From assembly GCA_944324685.1 (NCBI GenBank), contig CALUXG010000034.1, forward strand, positions 1 through 64,000: a stretch of DNA of 64,000 nucleotides, read 5' to 3'. Position numbers and translations under genes: made by a program. A model generated the notes under the pieces. That model worked only from the letters and a program-made list of their open reading frames with translations, was not told where the DNA came from and did not search any database. The DNA is from an uncultured Elusimicrobiales bacterium (GTDB lineage Bacteria; Elusimicrobiota; Elusimicrobia; Elusimicrobiales; Elusimicrobiaceae). Positions 16,031-28,238 of this stretch are shown here, one piece after another; position 1 is the first letter of the stretch, and each line of letters starts with the position of its first letter.

Positions 16031-17395
16031 GTGGAAACTCTTTCATCCGGCGATACGCTCGCCCCTATATTTCATGAAATAGAAACTATTTTAGGCAAAG
16101 ACACCTATGATATGTGGCTCCGGCCGACTGTATGTAAGTTTGAAAATCAAGTATTGTCCATACAGCTGCCAAACCTTCTCTGGCAAAAAACCATTCAATC
16201 CCGCTATGAACATATTATAAAAGACGCTTTTTTTAAGCATACCGGCATGGAAATCACCGTTTCTTACGTGATAAAAGAAATAAATACACAGCCGTCTATT
16301 ATACAGACACCGTCTGTCTCCGTATTTGACCATGAACCGGAAATAAAAGCAAATCCTTTTAACTCCCATTTGAATGATTCTTACAAATTTGACAATTTTA
16401 TAGAATCTCCATCAAACCGTCTTGCTTATAAAGCGGCTCAAGCGGCAGTAAACCAACCGGGAAACCGCATTAATAATCCCTTGCTTATTTATTCCACCCC
16501 GGGTTTGGGAAAAACACATTTATTGCATGCTATCGGAAATCAGATTTTACAACAAAATCCCGCGGCAAGAGTATTATATATGTCAGGCGAAGAATTCGTC
16601 AGCGAATATATAGAATCTCTGCAAAACAAATCTTCAGACAGTTTCCGTAAAAAATACCGTTCTTTAGACTGTCTGTTAATGGATGATATTCAGTTTGTGG
16701 CCGGAAAAACAGCCAGCGAAGGAGAATTTTTTTATACGTTTAATGCTTTGTTTGAAAACGGACGTCAAATTGTACTGTCCTCGGACCGTACTCCGCAGGA
16801 ATTAGGCTTGGAAGAACGCTTATCCTCCCGTTTGCTCTCAGGTATTATTACGGAAATAAAAAAGCCTAATTTAGAAACGCGTATCGCTATTTTGCGACAA
16901 AAAAGGGACGCTATTCATTTTGACATAGGCGATGACGTTATCGCTTTTATAGCGGAGGGGATTCAAACCAATGTGCGGGAATTGGAAGGTTCTCTTTTTC
17001 AATTGGTATTTTATTGCAGTACGCACGGCGTCGTCCCCACGATTTCCATCGCCAAGGTTGTGTTGGCCGACATTTTGACGCAAGAAGAACAGCGCATGGC
17101 GGTTAACGTAAACACGATTAAAAAAATCGTCGGAAAACATTTTAAGATAGATATCACAGATTTCACGTCAAAAAGAAAAACACAATCTGTGGCGTGGCCG
17201 CGTCAAATTGCCATGTTTTTATGCACGGAACTGACGGATATGTCTTTGCCGGAAATCGGACGTGAATTTAACAGAGACCACAGCACCGTCGTACATGCAA
17301 GAGATTTGGTAAAAGAAAAAATCAAGACGGATCCGTTTTTTTCCGCGGAAATAAACCAAATAATCAGCGATATTAAATCTGTGGATAAAAAATAA
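16031..17395 (+). CDS. dnaA: Chromosomal replication initiator DnaA
   Basis: 454-residue AAA+ initiator starting at GTG with AGGCGGA upstream. Domain I covers about residues 1-90 and domain II is short. Domain III has Walker [14 protein letters not shown] near residue 157, where the usual GGVGLGKT is varied, and Walker [13 protein letters not shown]. The domain IV signature [13 protein letters not shown] near residue 420 reads DnaA boxes. It opens oriC when bound to ATP. A perfect DnaA box is embedded at the end of the gene (17380-17388). Confidence 0.98.
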   Translation: METLSSGDTLAPIFHEIETILGKDTYDMWLRPTVCKFENQVLSIQLPNLLWQKTIQSRYEHIIKDAFFKHTGMEITVSYVIKEINTQPSIIQTPSVSVFDHEPEIKANPFNSHLNDSYKFDNFIESPSNRLAYKAAQAAVNQPGNRINNPLLIYSTPGLGKTHLLHAIGNQILQQNPAARVLYMSGEEFVSEYIESLQNKSSDSFRKKYRSLDCLLMDDIQFVAGKTASEGEFFYTFNALFENGRQIVLSSDRTPQELGLEERLSSRLLSGIITEIKKPNLETRIAILRQKRDAIHFDIGDDVIAFIAEGIQTNVRELEGSLFQLVFYCSTHGVVPTISIAKVVLADILTQEEQRMAVNVNTIKKIVGKHFKIDITDFTSKRKTQSVAWPRQIAMFLCTELTDMSLPEIGREFNRDHSTVVHARDLVKEKIKTDPFFSAEINQIISDIKSVDKK

Positions 17396-17565
17396 AAACT
17401 GTGGAATAAGAAGTAGATAACAAAAGAAAACCTTTTTTTGGAAATATAAATGTGTACAATGTGCAGAACTCTGTAAAGTTACCCACAGAACACAAAATAG
17501 ATTTGTATAGTACTGTAAACAAAATCCACATTATAAACAGGATAATATAATTAGGAATATAAAGT
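17380..17565. other. Candidate oriC, dnaA-dnaN intergenic DnaA-box cluster
   Basis: A perfect box TGTGGATAA (17380-17388) is followed by TGTGGAATA (17400-17408), TTACCCACA (17478-17486, one mismatch) and AAATCCACA (17522-17530, two mismatches), in an AT-rich spacer of about 170 nt. Clusters on both sides of dnaA resemble the bipartite origin of Bacillus and Helicobacter. The dnaN promoter must also lie here (TATAAT-like sequence near 17540). Confidence 0.6.
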
Positions 17566-18678
17566 ATGAAAATAAATATTACTAAAGAAACCCTTTTGGA
17601 AGGTATACAGGTTATTTCCTCAGGAGTCGCCTCCCGCACGACGATGCCCATTTTGCATAATTTTTTAATGGAAACGCAGGACAATGGAAAAGTAAAATTG
17701 GTCCGCACAGACATGGAAATGGCCGTTGTCCATTATATTAACGCCGAAATAGAAGAAGCAGGCAGTATTACGGTACCCACAAAAGAATTTTCAGAAATCA
17801 TCAAAAATTTGCCCGACGGAAAAGAAATTAATTTATTTACTGGTGATAATAATAAATTCCATATTAAATCAGGCAAAAGCAAATTTTGGGTGATTGGTAC
17901 TTCCAAATCAGAATATCCTCCTATTCCTGAAATTGAAAAAACAAACACTATTTCCTTAAATTCCCAGACTTTACAGCAGATGATTGATAAAACGGTTTTT
18001 TCTGCTTCCACGCAGGAAACGCGCTATATATTGAACGGGTTGTTATGGAATAATACGGCTGAAAATTTTGAAGTGGTAGCCACGGATGGAGGTCGTTTGG
18101 CAGTGGCCAGCCATGAGGCATTGGCCGGAACGGGGGAATTTAAGATTATTATTCCAACCAAAATTTTGAATGAAGTGGTTCGTTTTATTTCTTTGTCTAA
18201 ACCGGACAAAGAAGAGAAAATAGATGTGTATGTCGCTTCCAATCAGGTAAGTTTTAAGATAAAAGAAACGACTTTTATTTCTCGTTTAATAGAAGGAAAT
18301 TTTCCAAATTACAAACAAGTAATTCCGACAAAGAAAAATATATTTTTTGAAGCGTTTACCAAAGAATTGCTTGCTTCTACGCGCCGCGCCGCCTTATGCT
18401 CTGGTGAATTTGGAAGTACAGTCAAGTTTCATCTGGAAAACAACAGTATGACGGTTTCTTCCACTTCACAAAATATGGAATTTACCGATGAATTGCCCAT
18501 AGAATATACGCAGGAAGCGTTTGATTGTGCTTTTAGGCCGCAGTATATTATTGACGTATTAAAAAATATAGACAGCGAAAAAGTGTCTTTTTCTTTTATT
18601 AATGCTTCCCAGCCTGTACTGATCGTGCCCATTGGGAATGATGAGGTGAAATACGTCATTATGCCCGTACAAATATAA
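17566..18678 (+). CDS. dnaN: DNA polymerase III sliding clamp (beta subunit)
   Basis: 370 residues, full length for the three-domain clamp that rings DNA and tethers polymerase III. N-terminus MKINITKETLLEGIQVISSG; the C-terminus ends DEVKYVIMPVQI, close to the canonical VxxxMPMR/MPVQ ending. It follows dnaA and has AGGA 9 nt before the ATG. The next gene starts 1 nt after its stop. Confidence 0.97.
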   Translation: MKINITKETLLEGIQVISSGVASRTTMPILHNFLMETQDNGKVKLVRTDMEMAVVHYINAEIEEAGSITVPTKEFSEIIKNLPDGKEINLFTGDNNKFHIKSGKSKFWVIGTSKSEYPPIPEIEKTNTISLNSQTLQQMIDKTVFSASTQETRYILNGLLWNNTAENFEVVATDGGRLAVASHEALAGTGEFKIIIPTKILNEVVRFISLSKPDKEEKIDVYVASNQVSFKIKETTFISRLIEGNFPNYKQVIPTKKNIFFEAFTKELLASTRRAALCSGEFGSTVKFHLENNSMTVSSTSQNMEFTDELPIEYTQEAFDCAFRPQYIIDVLKNIDSEKVSFSFINASQPVLIVPIGNDEVKYVIMPVQI

Positions 18679-18679
18679 C

Positions 18680-21464
<2,785 letters not shown>

Positions 21465-21506
21465 TAACGGATAGTTGAAAGAACGGTTTAATGGGAGTTT
21501 AAGACA

Positions 21507-24038
21507 ATGAGCGAAGAAATGACCGGTGCGGCCGCCGAGCCGCAGCAAAACAATGTAGATTTGTTTGGCAATATACAGCAGCGCGATATTGCCAATGAAA
21601 TGCGTTCGTATTATATTGATTATGCCATGAGCGTGATTGTGGGCCGTGCGCTGCCGGACGTGCGTGACGGGTTAAAACCCGTTCACCGCCGCGTGCTGTA
21701 TTCCATGAACGAAATGGGCCTTAAATATAATAAGCCCTACAAAAAATCCGCCCGCGTAGTAGGTGATGTGTTGGGTAAATATCATCCGCATGGAGATATT
21801 GCTGTTTATGACACGTTGGTGCGCATGGTGCAGGATTTTTCGCTGCGCCAGCCGCTGATTGACGGACAGGGCAACTTTGGTTCTATAGACGGAGATTCTG
21901 CCGCGGCTATGCGTTATACGGAATGCCGCTTGCAGCGTATTTCCGATGAAATGCTGAATGATTTGGATAAAGATACCGTCAAAATGATTCCTAACTATGA
22001 CGGATCTTTGATGGAACCCTCGGTTTTGCCGGCCAAATTGCCGGCGCTGTTGGTCAACGGTTCTTCCGGTATTGCCGTAGGCATGGCGACCAATATTCCG
22101 ACGCATAACTTAAGCGAGGTATGCGACGGTATTGTAGCCTATATTAAAAATCCGGCCATTACGACCAAGGAAATGATGAAAATCATTAAAGGGCCGGATT
22201 TCCCCACCGGCGCCATTATACGCGGCACCAAAGGCATACATGATTATTTTGAGACGGGCCGCGGCAGCGTACGCGTGCAGGCCGCCACGGAAATTGAAGA
22301 ACGTAAAAACGGACGTCAGGCCATTGTGGTAACGGCTATTCCGTATCAAGTCAACAAAACTTCTTTAATTGAAAGTATTGTCGCCTTGGTGCGTGATAAA
22401 AAAATAACGGATATTTCCGATATCCGCGACGAGTCGGATCGCCGCGGCATGCGTTTGGTCATTGAAATTAAACGCGACGGAAATGCGCAAGTCGTATTAA
22501 ACCATCTCTTTAAGCACACGCAGCTGCAAACGTCTTTTGCGGTGAATATGCTGGCCATTGTGGACGGCCGCCCTCGCATTTTATCCCTCAAAGACGTGAT
22601 GAAAGCTTACGTCAAACACCGCCGTGAGATTGTTACCAACCGCACGAAATTTGACTTGAACAAAGCCCAGCGCCGCGAACATATTTTATCCGGTTTGCTT
22701 ATTGCGATTGCAAATATGGATGAGGTGGTGGCTATCATTCGCAACAGTCAAGACGCCGCCGCCGCCAAAGTGGCTTTAATGGGCAAATTCAAGCTTTCCG
22801 AAGTACAGGCGCAGGCCATTTTGGATATGCGGCTGCATCAGCTGACGCAGCTGTCTTCTGCGGCTATTGAGCAAGAACAGAAAGATTTGCTGAAGTTGAT
22901 AGCACAGCTGCAAGGCATTTTGGCGGATCCGCAGAAAATTTTGGATATTATCGTCAATGAATTGCTGGAGCTGAAGAAAAATTACGGAGACGAACGCCGT
23001 ACGGAGATTGGACCGGACATGACGGAGCTGTCCATGGAAGACCTTATTGAAAAAGAAGATGTGGTCATCACCATTTCCAATGACGGTTATGCCAAACGCA
23101 TTCCTCTTTCCACGTATAAGAGTCAAAACCGCGGCGGCAAAGGCATTATAGGCGGCAAGACGAAAGAAGAAGATTTCATGGAACATTTGTTTATTACTTC
23201 TTCGCACGCCACTATTTTAATGTTTACCAACCGCGGCCGCGTGTTTGCATTGCGCGCTTTTGAAATACCCGAAGGAACACGAATGTCCAAAGGCAAAGCG
23301 TTGGTCAATTTGCTGCAGTTGGTGGGAGAAGAAAAAGTTACCTCCGCTTTGGCCATAGAAGACTTTAATCAAATACAACAGGATTCTTCCGGACAAAAAG
23401 CCTGTCTGATTATGTGCACCCGTCTGGGCAGCATCAAGCGCGTGGATTTAGACGCGTTTACCAACATACGCAAGAGCGGTATTATCGCTATTGGTTTGGA
23501 AGAAGGGGATGTGCTGATCAGCGTGCAAATGTCTTATGGAAACGGCGATATTATCATCGCTACGAAGTTCGGCAAATCTATTCGTTTTGATGAAAACGAA
23601 GTACGCATTATGGGCCGTCCGGCCAAAGGCGTGCGCGGCATAACGCTTTCCAAAGGCGATGAAGTAGTGGGTATGGAACAGGCCCCCAACAATGCGCTGC
23701 AGCCGGACGTATTGTCCGTGTGTGAAAACGGATACGGCAAACGCACGGCTTTCGGCGAGTATAAACGCCAGCACCGCAGCGGCATGGGCATTATTACCAT
23801 CAAAACCACGGAACGCAACGGCAACGTCGTAGGCATTAAGATGGTGGACGAACGCAAAGACCTGATGGTCGTAACGGAAAAAGGAATGACCATCCGTATC
23901 CGCTGTGAAGAAATACGTTCCGTCGGACGCAATGCGCAAGGGGTGCGTTTGGTCAAGCTGGAAGAAGGCGACAAAATCGCCCGTATCGCTCCTGTCGTCA
24001 AAGACGACGAAGAAGAGGTTCAGACGGAAGATAAGTAG
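21507..24038 (+). CDS. gyrA: DNA gyrase subunit A
   Basis: 843 residues. The catalytic Tyr137 is in [11 protein letters not shown]. The winged-helix and tower domains come first, and the C-terminal beta-pinwheel has the GyrA box (QNRGGKG near residue 538). The quinolone region reads [10 protein letters not shown]: Ile98 takes the place of E. coli Ser83, while the Asp equivalent to Asp87 is kept. It introduces negative supercoils with GyrB. It lies 42 nt after gyrB and ends in a strong terminator. Confidence 0.98.
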   Translation: MSEEMTGAAAEPQQNNVDLFGNIQQRDIANEMRSYYIDYAMSVIVGRALPDVRDGLKPVHRRVLYSMNEMGLKYNKPYKKSARVVGDVLGKYHPHGDIAVYDTLVRMVQDFSLRQPLIDGQGNFGSIDGDSAAAMRYTECRLQRISDEMLNDLDKDTVKMIPNYDGSLMEPSVLPAKLPALLVNGSSGIAVGMATNIPTHNLSEVCDGIVAYIKNPAITTKEMMKIIKGPDFPTGAIIRGTKGIHDYFETGRGSVRVQAATEIEERKNGRQAIVVTAIPYQVNKTSLIESIVALVRDKKITDISDIRDESDRRGMRLVIEIKRDGNAQVVLNHLFKHTQLQTSFAVNMLAIVDGRPRILSLKDVMKAYVKHRREIVTNRTKFDLNKAQRREHILSGLLIAIANMDEVVAIIRNSQDAAAAKVALMGKFKLSEVQAQAILDMRLHQLTQLSSAAIEQEQKDLLKLIAQLQGILADPQKILDIIVNELLELKKNYGDERRTEIGPDMTELSMEDLIEKEDVVITISNDGYAKRIPLSTYKSQNRGGKGIIGGKTKEEDFMEHLFITSSHATILMFTNRGRVFALRAFEIPEGTRMSKGKALVNLLQLVGEEKVTSALAIEDFNQIQQDSSGQKACLIMCTRLGSIKRVDLDAFTNIRKSGIIAIGLEEGDVLISVQMSYGNGDIIIATKFGKSIRFDENEVRIMGRPAKGVRGITLSKGDEVVGMEQAPNNALQPDVLSVCENGYGKRTAFGEYKRQHRSGMGIITIKTTERNGNVVGIKMVDERKDLMVVTEKGMTIRIRCEEIRSVGRNAQGVRLVKLEEGDKIARIAPVVKDDEEEVQTEDK

Positions 24039-24056
24039 AGAGATAGTTTTCTTTAC

Positions 24057-24084
24057 AAAAACCCCGCTTTACGGCGGGGTTTTT
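24057..24084 (+). terminator. Rho-independent terminator after gyrA
   Basis: AAAAACCCCGC and GCGGGGTTTTT form an 11-bp stem with a 6-nt loop. Confidence 0.95.
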
Positions 24085-24208
24085 TATGTGTTTTTATGCG
24101 GATCGTTTGGATAATTGCTTTTGGCTAAAAGAATCTTTTTATTATGGCGTAAGAAAGGTTTACAAAAAGGTTACAAAGTGCTATAAAGTAACTAAGGGGA
24201 ATTGTATT

Positions 24209-25669
24209 ATGAGGACGAATCCGCATATTTTAGAGATAAATACGCGCGCTTGGCTTGCGCGGTTGGAAGCCAAGCATGGCAGGCGCTTTGCCCTGCAGGA
24301 GATTCCTGATGAATATTGGAGGGAATTCAAAGCTCTCGGTTTTGATGCCGTGTGGCTGATGGGCGTGTGGAAACAAAGCCCAAAAGCAGGTGTGATCGCG
24401 CGCGAAAATGCCGACATTTTGGCTCAAATAGGCCAAGTGTATCCTGATTTCAAAAACGAAGACGTTATTGCTTCCCCTTACGCCATCTATGAATACGAAG
24501 CGGCTTCGGATTTAGGCGGAGAGGCCGGCTTGCGCCAGCTGCACGATAAGTTAAATGCCATGGGCATGGATTTGTTTTTGGACTTTGTAGCCAATCATAC
24601 GGCGATAGACTGTCCGCTGGTGGATACGCATCCAGAATTTTTCATAAACACCGGCAAAGAAGAACCCCGCACGCATAAAGATTGGTTTTTTCAAAACGCT
24701 GCGGGCGTCTGGATAGCACACGGCAGAGATCCTTATTTTGCTCCGTGGACGGACAGCGCCCAGCTGAACTATTTTAATCCCAAGACCAAAGAATTCATGT
24801 TGCAAAACTTGCTGAAAGTGGCTTCTTTGTGTGATGGGGTGCGTTGTGATATGGCTATGCTGACGCTGAATAAAGTACACCGCGACACATGGTGGGAATT
24901 TATAGGCGGAAATTTGCCGAAAGAGGAATTTTGGTCCGTCGCTTTGCAAAAAGTGCGAGAAGAAAGGCCGGATTTTAAGTTCATTGCGGAAGTATATTGG
25001 GGCCTGGAGTGGGAAATACAGCAGATGGGCTTTGATTACACCTATGATAAAGTGTTGTATGACCGGCTGCGTTTTTCGGATCCCGAAAGTATAAAAGCAC
25101 ATTTGGGAGCGGAGCATTTGTATCAGATGCGTTCCATTCGTTTTACGGCCAATCACGATGAAGAAGAAAGCTTAAAAGCTTTCGGAAGGGATAAATCGTT
25201 AGCGGCCAGCACCATTATTGCCACCCTGCCCGGTGCGCGCATGATTTATTTCTTTCAGATGATGGGCCACCCTGTTCGCGTGCCGATACAATACGTAAAA
25301 GATTTCTTCCGAGAAGACGCACCCATACGCGCCTATTATGAAAAATTGCTCAAAATTGCTTCCAAGCCGGCGTTTCACGGCGGGCAGTGGTCTCTGACGG
25401 ATGTCCGCAATTGCGGCGGCGACGGCTCAAGCCGCAATATCTTGTGCTGGACGTGGAAACAGATGAACACGGCCTCTACGGTGCTGATCAATTACAGCGC
25501 CGCTCCGGCGCAATGTTTGCTGAAAGTGAAAGCGGCCGGCGGAGACGGAAAACAACTGACGGAAGAATTTTCCGGCGAACAAATTTCCGTAACGCCGCAG
25601 CTGAGAGAACAAGGATTTGAAGTCAAACTGAATCCTTTTGAAAGCAAAATATTTACATATTCCATTTGA
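24209..25669 (+). CDS. GH13 alpha-amylase-family enzyme, cytoplasmic
   Basis: 486 residues without a signal peptide. All four GH13 regions are present: I DFVANHTA (near residue 118), II GVRCDMAML with the nucleophile Asp (near 212), III FIAEVYWG with the acid Glu (near 255) and IV FTANHDEEE with the transition-state Asp (near 315). A beta-sandwich C-terminal domain follows. The enzyme acts on alpha-glucans or a related glucoside; specificity (amylase, glucanotransferase, phosphorylase) cannot be fixed. AAGGGGA precedes the ATG at 24209; an upstream ATG at 24086 overlaps the terminator and is not used. Monocistronic, terminators on both sides. Confidence 0.88.
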   Translation: MRTNPHILEINTRAWLARLEAKHGRRFALQEIPDEYWREFKALGFDAVWLMGVWKQSPKAGVIARENADILAQIGQVYPDFKNEDVIASPYAIYEYEAASDLGGEAGLRQLHDKLNAMGMDLFLDFVANHTAIDCPLVDTHPEFFINTGKEEPRTHKDWFFQNAAGVWIAHGRDPYFAPWTDSAQLNYFNPKTKEFMLQNLLKVASLCDGVRCDMAMLTLNKVHRDTWWEFIGGNLPKEEFWSVALQKVREERPDFKFIAEVYWGLEWEIQQMGFDYTYDKVLYDRLRFSDPESIKAHLGAEHLYQMRSIRFTANHDEEESLKAFGRDKSLAASTIIATLPGARMIYFFQMMGHPVRVPIQYVKDFFREDAPIRAYYEKLLKIASKPAFHGGQWSLTDVRNCGGDGSSRNILCWTWKQMNTASTVLINYSAAPAQCLLKVKAAGGDGKQLTEEFSGEQISVTPQLREQGFEVKLNPFESKIFTYSI

Positions 25670-25670
25670 T

Positions 25671-25698
25671 AAAAACCCCGACGGAAGTCGGGGTTTTT
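25671..25698 (+). terminator. Rho-independent terminator after the GH13 gene
   Basis: AAAAACCCCGAC and GTCGGGGTTTTT form a 12-bp stem with loop GGAA, starting right after the stop codon. Confidence 0.95.
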
Positions 25699-25844
25699 GT
25701 TTGGCGGTTTTTATTTTTTGAACGACAAGCCGCGTTCGGCAAAGGAAAAATGCAAAAAGTTATTTTTCTTTTGTGTTGGATTTAATACAATATAGAAAAG
25801 CCTTTTTCCGGCGGAAGAAATTCGCTTTTTTGCTGTAATTTATC

Positions 25845-25877
25845 TATAATATGAAGTAGTAACTTACCGACCGGTAA
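25845..25877 (+). promoter_or_regulatory. atp operon -10 box and downstream palindrome
   Basis: TATAAT at 25845-25850 has no good -35 partner. It is followed by an inverted repeat TTACC-GACC-GGTAA at 25864-25877, between the likely transcription start and the first gene. The palindrome has the look of a repressor operator; no regulator is known. Confidence 0.45.
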
Positions 25878-25892
25878 ACAAAAGAGGTTTGC

Positions 25893-26147
25893 ATGCGCTT
25901 AGGCCCGTTTACGCCGCGCGATCACGTGGTCATTACCACATTGGGGTTGGAGTTTGCCGTAGCCGTGGGTTTATGTACTGCTGGCGGTTTTTTGGCAGAT
26001 AAAAAATTAGGCAGTACGCCATGGCTGTCGATAGGCGGGGTTTTTGTAGGATTTGCGTTGGGCATGTATATGGTGGTTAAAGAAGCCAAACGCATGGAAC
26101 GCGCCGAAGCCGAACAAAAGGACGATAAGAAAAATGGAAGTATCTGA
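25893..26147 (+). CDS. AtpZ/AtpI-like ATP synthase accessory protein
   Basis: 84 residues with two membrane helices (about residues 15-37 and 45-64) and a charged C-terminus (KEAKRMERAEAEQKDDKK). Size, the GGFLADKKLGSTPW motif and first place in the operon match the F0F1 'gene 1' family (AtpZ), which helps assembly or Mg2+ uptake. It overlaps atpB by 14 nt. Confidence 0.82.
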   Translation: MRLGPFTPRDHVVITTLGLEFAVAVGLCTAGGFLADKKLGSTPWLSIGGVFVGFALGMYMVVKEAKRMERAEAEQKDDKKNGSI

Positions 26148-26895
26148 AACCATAGCTCATCATATTTTAGATCATGATTTGGGAATCATGCTTGGCGCAT
26201 GGCATTTGCCCATTACCGCGCATACGTTGACCATGTTCGGCATCAGTGTAGTTTTGCTGGTTGTATGCATTTTAATGTCCCGCACGGGCAAAAGCGTTTT
26301 TATGCGGCTGCTGCATACGCTGGGAGAGGAATATGTGGCCTTTATGCGGGACGGCATCGTCATCCCGGGCATGGGGATTGAAGGGAAGCCTTTCCTGTCT
26401 TATTTCTGCACGTTGTTTTTATTTATTTTGTTTTCCAATTTGGCGGGACTTATCCCGCAGATGAAAACCATTACGTCCAATATCGCCGTTACCGGCGCGC
26501 TGGCTTTGTGTTCCGGCGCTCTGATTGTTTATTGCGGCGTTAAATTTCACGGAGGGTGGGGTTTTGTAAAAACCTTTGTCCCGGGCGGAACGCCGTGGTG
26601 GTTGGTGCCCTTGATTTTTCCGTTGGAAGTCATCAGTCTGATTATTCGCGTATGCGTGCTGGCCATTCGTCTTTTTGCCAATATGCTTTCGGGACATATG
26701 GTGCTTTTGAGTTTATTGTTGATTATTTTTATCATAGGGCAGATGAGCAAAATAGCGGGTGCGGGGTCCGCCGTACCGGCTATGGGACTGGAAATTTTTA
26801 TGACCTTGCTGGAGCTGTTGGTGGCGTTTTTGCAGGCGTATGTGTTTACCTTGTTAACGTCCATTTATGCAGGGTTGGTCATACATTCTCATTAA
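26134..26895 (+). CDS. atpB: F0 sector subunit a
   Basis: 253 residues with five or six helices. The essential Arg of the proton half-channels is in the segment VCVLAIRLFANMLSGHMVL (near residue 180), and the last helix region AFLQAYVFTLLTSIYAG is typical. The start at 26134 gives MEVSETIAHHILDHDLG; an in-frame ATG further up at 26053 lies deep inside atpZ and lacks homology. Together with the c-ring it carries ion flow. Confidence 0.95.
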   Translation: MEVSETIAHHILDHDLGIMLGAWHLPITAHTLTMFGISVVLLVVCILMSRTGKSVFMRLLHTLGEEYVAFMRDGIVIPGMGIEGKPFLSYFCTLFLFILFSNLAGLIPQMKTITSNIAVTGALALCSGALIVYCGVKFHGGWGFVKTFVPGGTPWWLVPLIFPLEVISLIIRVCVLAIRLFANMLSGHMVLLSLLLIIFIIGQMSKIAGAGSAVPAMGLEIFMTLLELLVAFLQAYVFTLLTSIYAGLVIHSH

Positions 26896-26905
26896 ATTTA
26901 ATAAA

Positions 26906-26919
26906 GCGGGGCATCCCGC
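26906..26919 (+). promoter_or_regulatory. Stem-loop before the atpE ribosome site
   Basis: GCGGG-GCAT-CCCGC hairpin placed between atpB and the strong AAAAGGAGAAAA ribosome site of atpE. Structures or enhancers here are known in other bacteria to raise translation of the multi-copy c subunit; that this one does so is inference. Confidence 0.5.
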
Positions 26920-26934
26920 AAAAGGAGAAAAACT

Positions 26935-27162
26935 ATGGAACTGGAAGTCTTGAAATACATTGCAGCCGGCATTGGCGCGGGTTTGACGGTCATCGGAGCC
27001 GGTTTGGGCTTAGGCAAAATCGGTAACGCCGCTTTGGAAGGCACCGCCCGCCAGCCCGAAGCCGCCAACGCCGTCCGCACGACCATGATTATTATCGCTG
27101 CTTTGCTGGAAGGCGCCGCGATGTTAGGCTTGGTCATTTGTTTGCTGACGATGGTTATGTAA
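26935..27162 (+). CDS. atpE: F0 sector subunit c
   Basis: 75 residues, a two-helix hairpin. The loop is GTARQPEAANAVRT and the carboxylate is the Glu in ALLEGAAMLGLVICLL near residue 59. The residues of the Na+ signature (Gln in helix 1; Ser-Thr after the Glu) are Leu and Gly-Ala here, so a proton ring is predicted. Confidence 0.96.
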   Translation: MELEVLKYIAAGIGAGLTVIGAGLGLGKIGNAALEGTARQPEAANAVRTTMIIIAALLEGAAMLGLVICLLTMVM

Positions 27163-27184
27163 GTTTTTTCCGGAAGGGGAAAGC

Positions 27185-27694
27185 ATGGATAAACTGTTAA
27201 GTCCCGATTTTGGGGTAATGGCGCTGACGGTTGTCAACTTTTTGCTGTTGGTGTGGCTGCTGCATAAATTTGCATGGAAAAGCCTCATTGGCGCATTGGA
27301 AAACCGCGAACAGCAAATAGCAAATGACAAAGCCGCCGCCGTCAAAGCGCGGGAAGAAGCACAAAGCGCCAAAGCGGAGCTGGACGCCAAACTGCAGCAA
27401 ATTTCTGACGAAGCCGCCAAAAAAATGCAAGAAGCCGTGGCTTTGGGGCTTGCGCAGAAAGAGCAGCTGTTGGCGCAGAGTCAGCAGCAGGCGCAGCAGC
27501 TGTTAGAGCAGGCCAAAGCGCAAATAGAGGCGGAAAAAAATAAAGCTTTGGACGATGTGCGCAAACAGGTGGCAGCCACCGCTTTGCTGGCTGCCGTTAA
27601 AATTACGGGCCGGCAAATGGATCAGACGGCGGCCGAAAAGACAGTAGACGAAGTGCTGCAGGAGATAAAAGACGCGGGTTCGGCCCGTGCCTAA
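27185..27694 (+). CDS. atpF: F0 sector subunit b
   Basis: 169 residues: one N-terminal membrane helix (about 10-28), then a long charged, Ala/Gln-rich coiled coil forming the peripheral stalk (EQQIANDKAAAVKAREEA and onward). AAGGGGAAAG is the ribosome site. It holds the F1 head against rotation together with the delta subunit. Confidence 0.94.
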   Translation: MDKLLSPDFGVMALTVVNFLLLVWLLHKFAWKSLIGALENREQQIANDKAAAVKAREEAQSAKAELDAKLQQISDEAAKKMQEAVALGLAQKEQLLAQSQQQAQQLLEQAKAQIEAEKNKALDDVRKQVAATALLAAVKITGRQMDQTAAEKTVDEVLQEIKDAGSARA

Positions 27695-27700
27695 AACGCT

Positions 27701-28228
27701 ATGAAAAGTGCTGACCGTATTTTAGCCGGACGGTATGCCCGCGCGTTTGACGCATTAAGCGAAAACAACGCCGATGCGGCGGAACGTTTTAATGCGCTTA
27801 AACAAGCGGCGCAAGTTTTGCGCGGCGCCAAAGCGTATATGAATGATCCGGCCGTTGCGTCTGTTGACAAAATACATTTAGTCAAAGAGGCGTTCGCTTC
27901 TGACAAAGAAGTATCAGGTTTTATTTCCGCTTTGTTGGAAGCAAAAAGATATTATTTGCTGGATGTTTGCGTCAGCGAACTTCGTCTTTTGCTGGATAAG
28001 CGTTTAGGCGTTTTGCGCGCGCAGGTGCAGACGGCGTTTGAGCTGTCTGCCGATCAGAAAAAACGCGTAGAAGAAGCGCTGGGCCAATTTGCCGGCAAAC
28101 AAGTGCAGGCTCAATACACGACGGATCCTTCCCTTTTGGGGGGATTGAGCGCCCGTTTGGGAGATGTATTGATAGACGGTACACTGAAAGGACGATTTGC
28201 AAAATTACAAGAAGAACTAACGAAATAA
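27701..28228 (+). CDS. atpH: F1 sector subunit delta
   Basis: 175 residues. The N-terminal helical domain starts [20 protein letters not shown], and the C-terminal part with [25 protein letters not shown] is the conserved OSCP/delta signature. It starts 6 nt after atpF and connects the b stalk to the top of F1. Confidence 0.95.
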   Translation: MKSADRILAGRYARAFDALSENNADAAERFNALKQAAQVLRGAKAYMNDPAVASVDKIHLVKEAFASDKEVSGFISALLEAKRYYLLDVCVSELRLLLDKRLGVLRAQVQTAFELSADQKKRVEEALGQFAGKQVQAQYTTDPSLLGGLSARLGDVLIDGTLKGRFAKLQEELTK

Positions 28229-28238
28229 CGGTGCGATT

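Noticed and set aside
24086-24208. N-terminal extension of the GH13 protein
   Set aside because: It starts within the gyrA terminator and adds non-conserved residues; ATG at 24209 has a good ribosome site.
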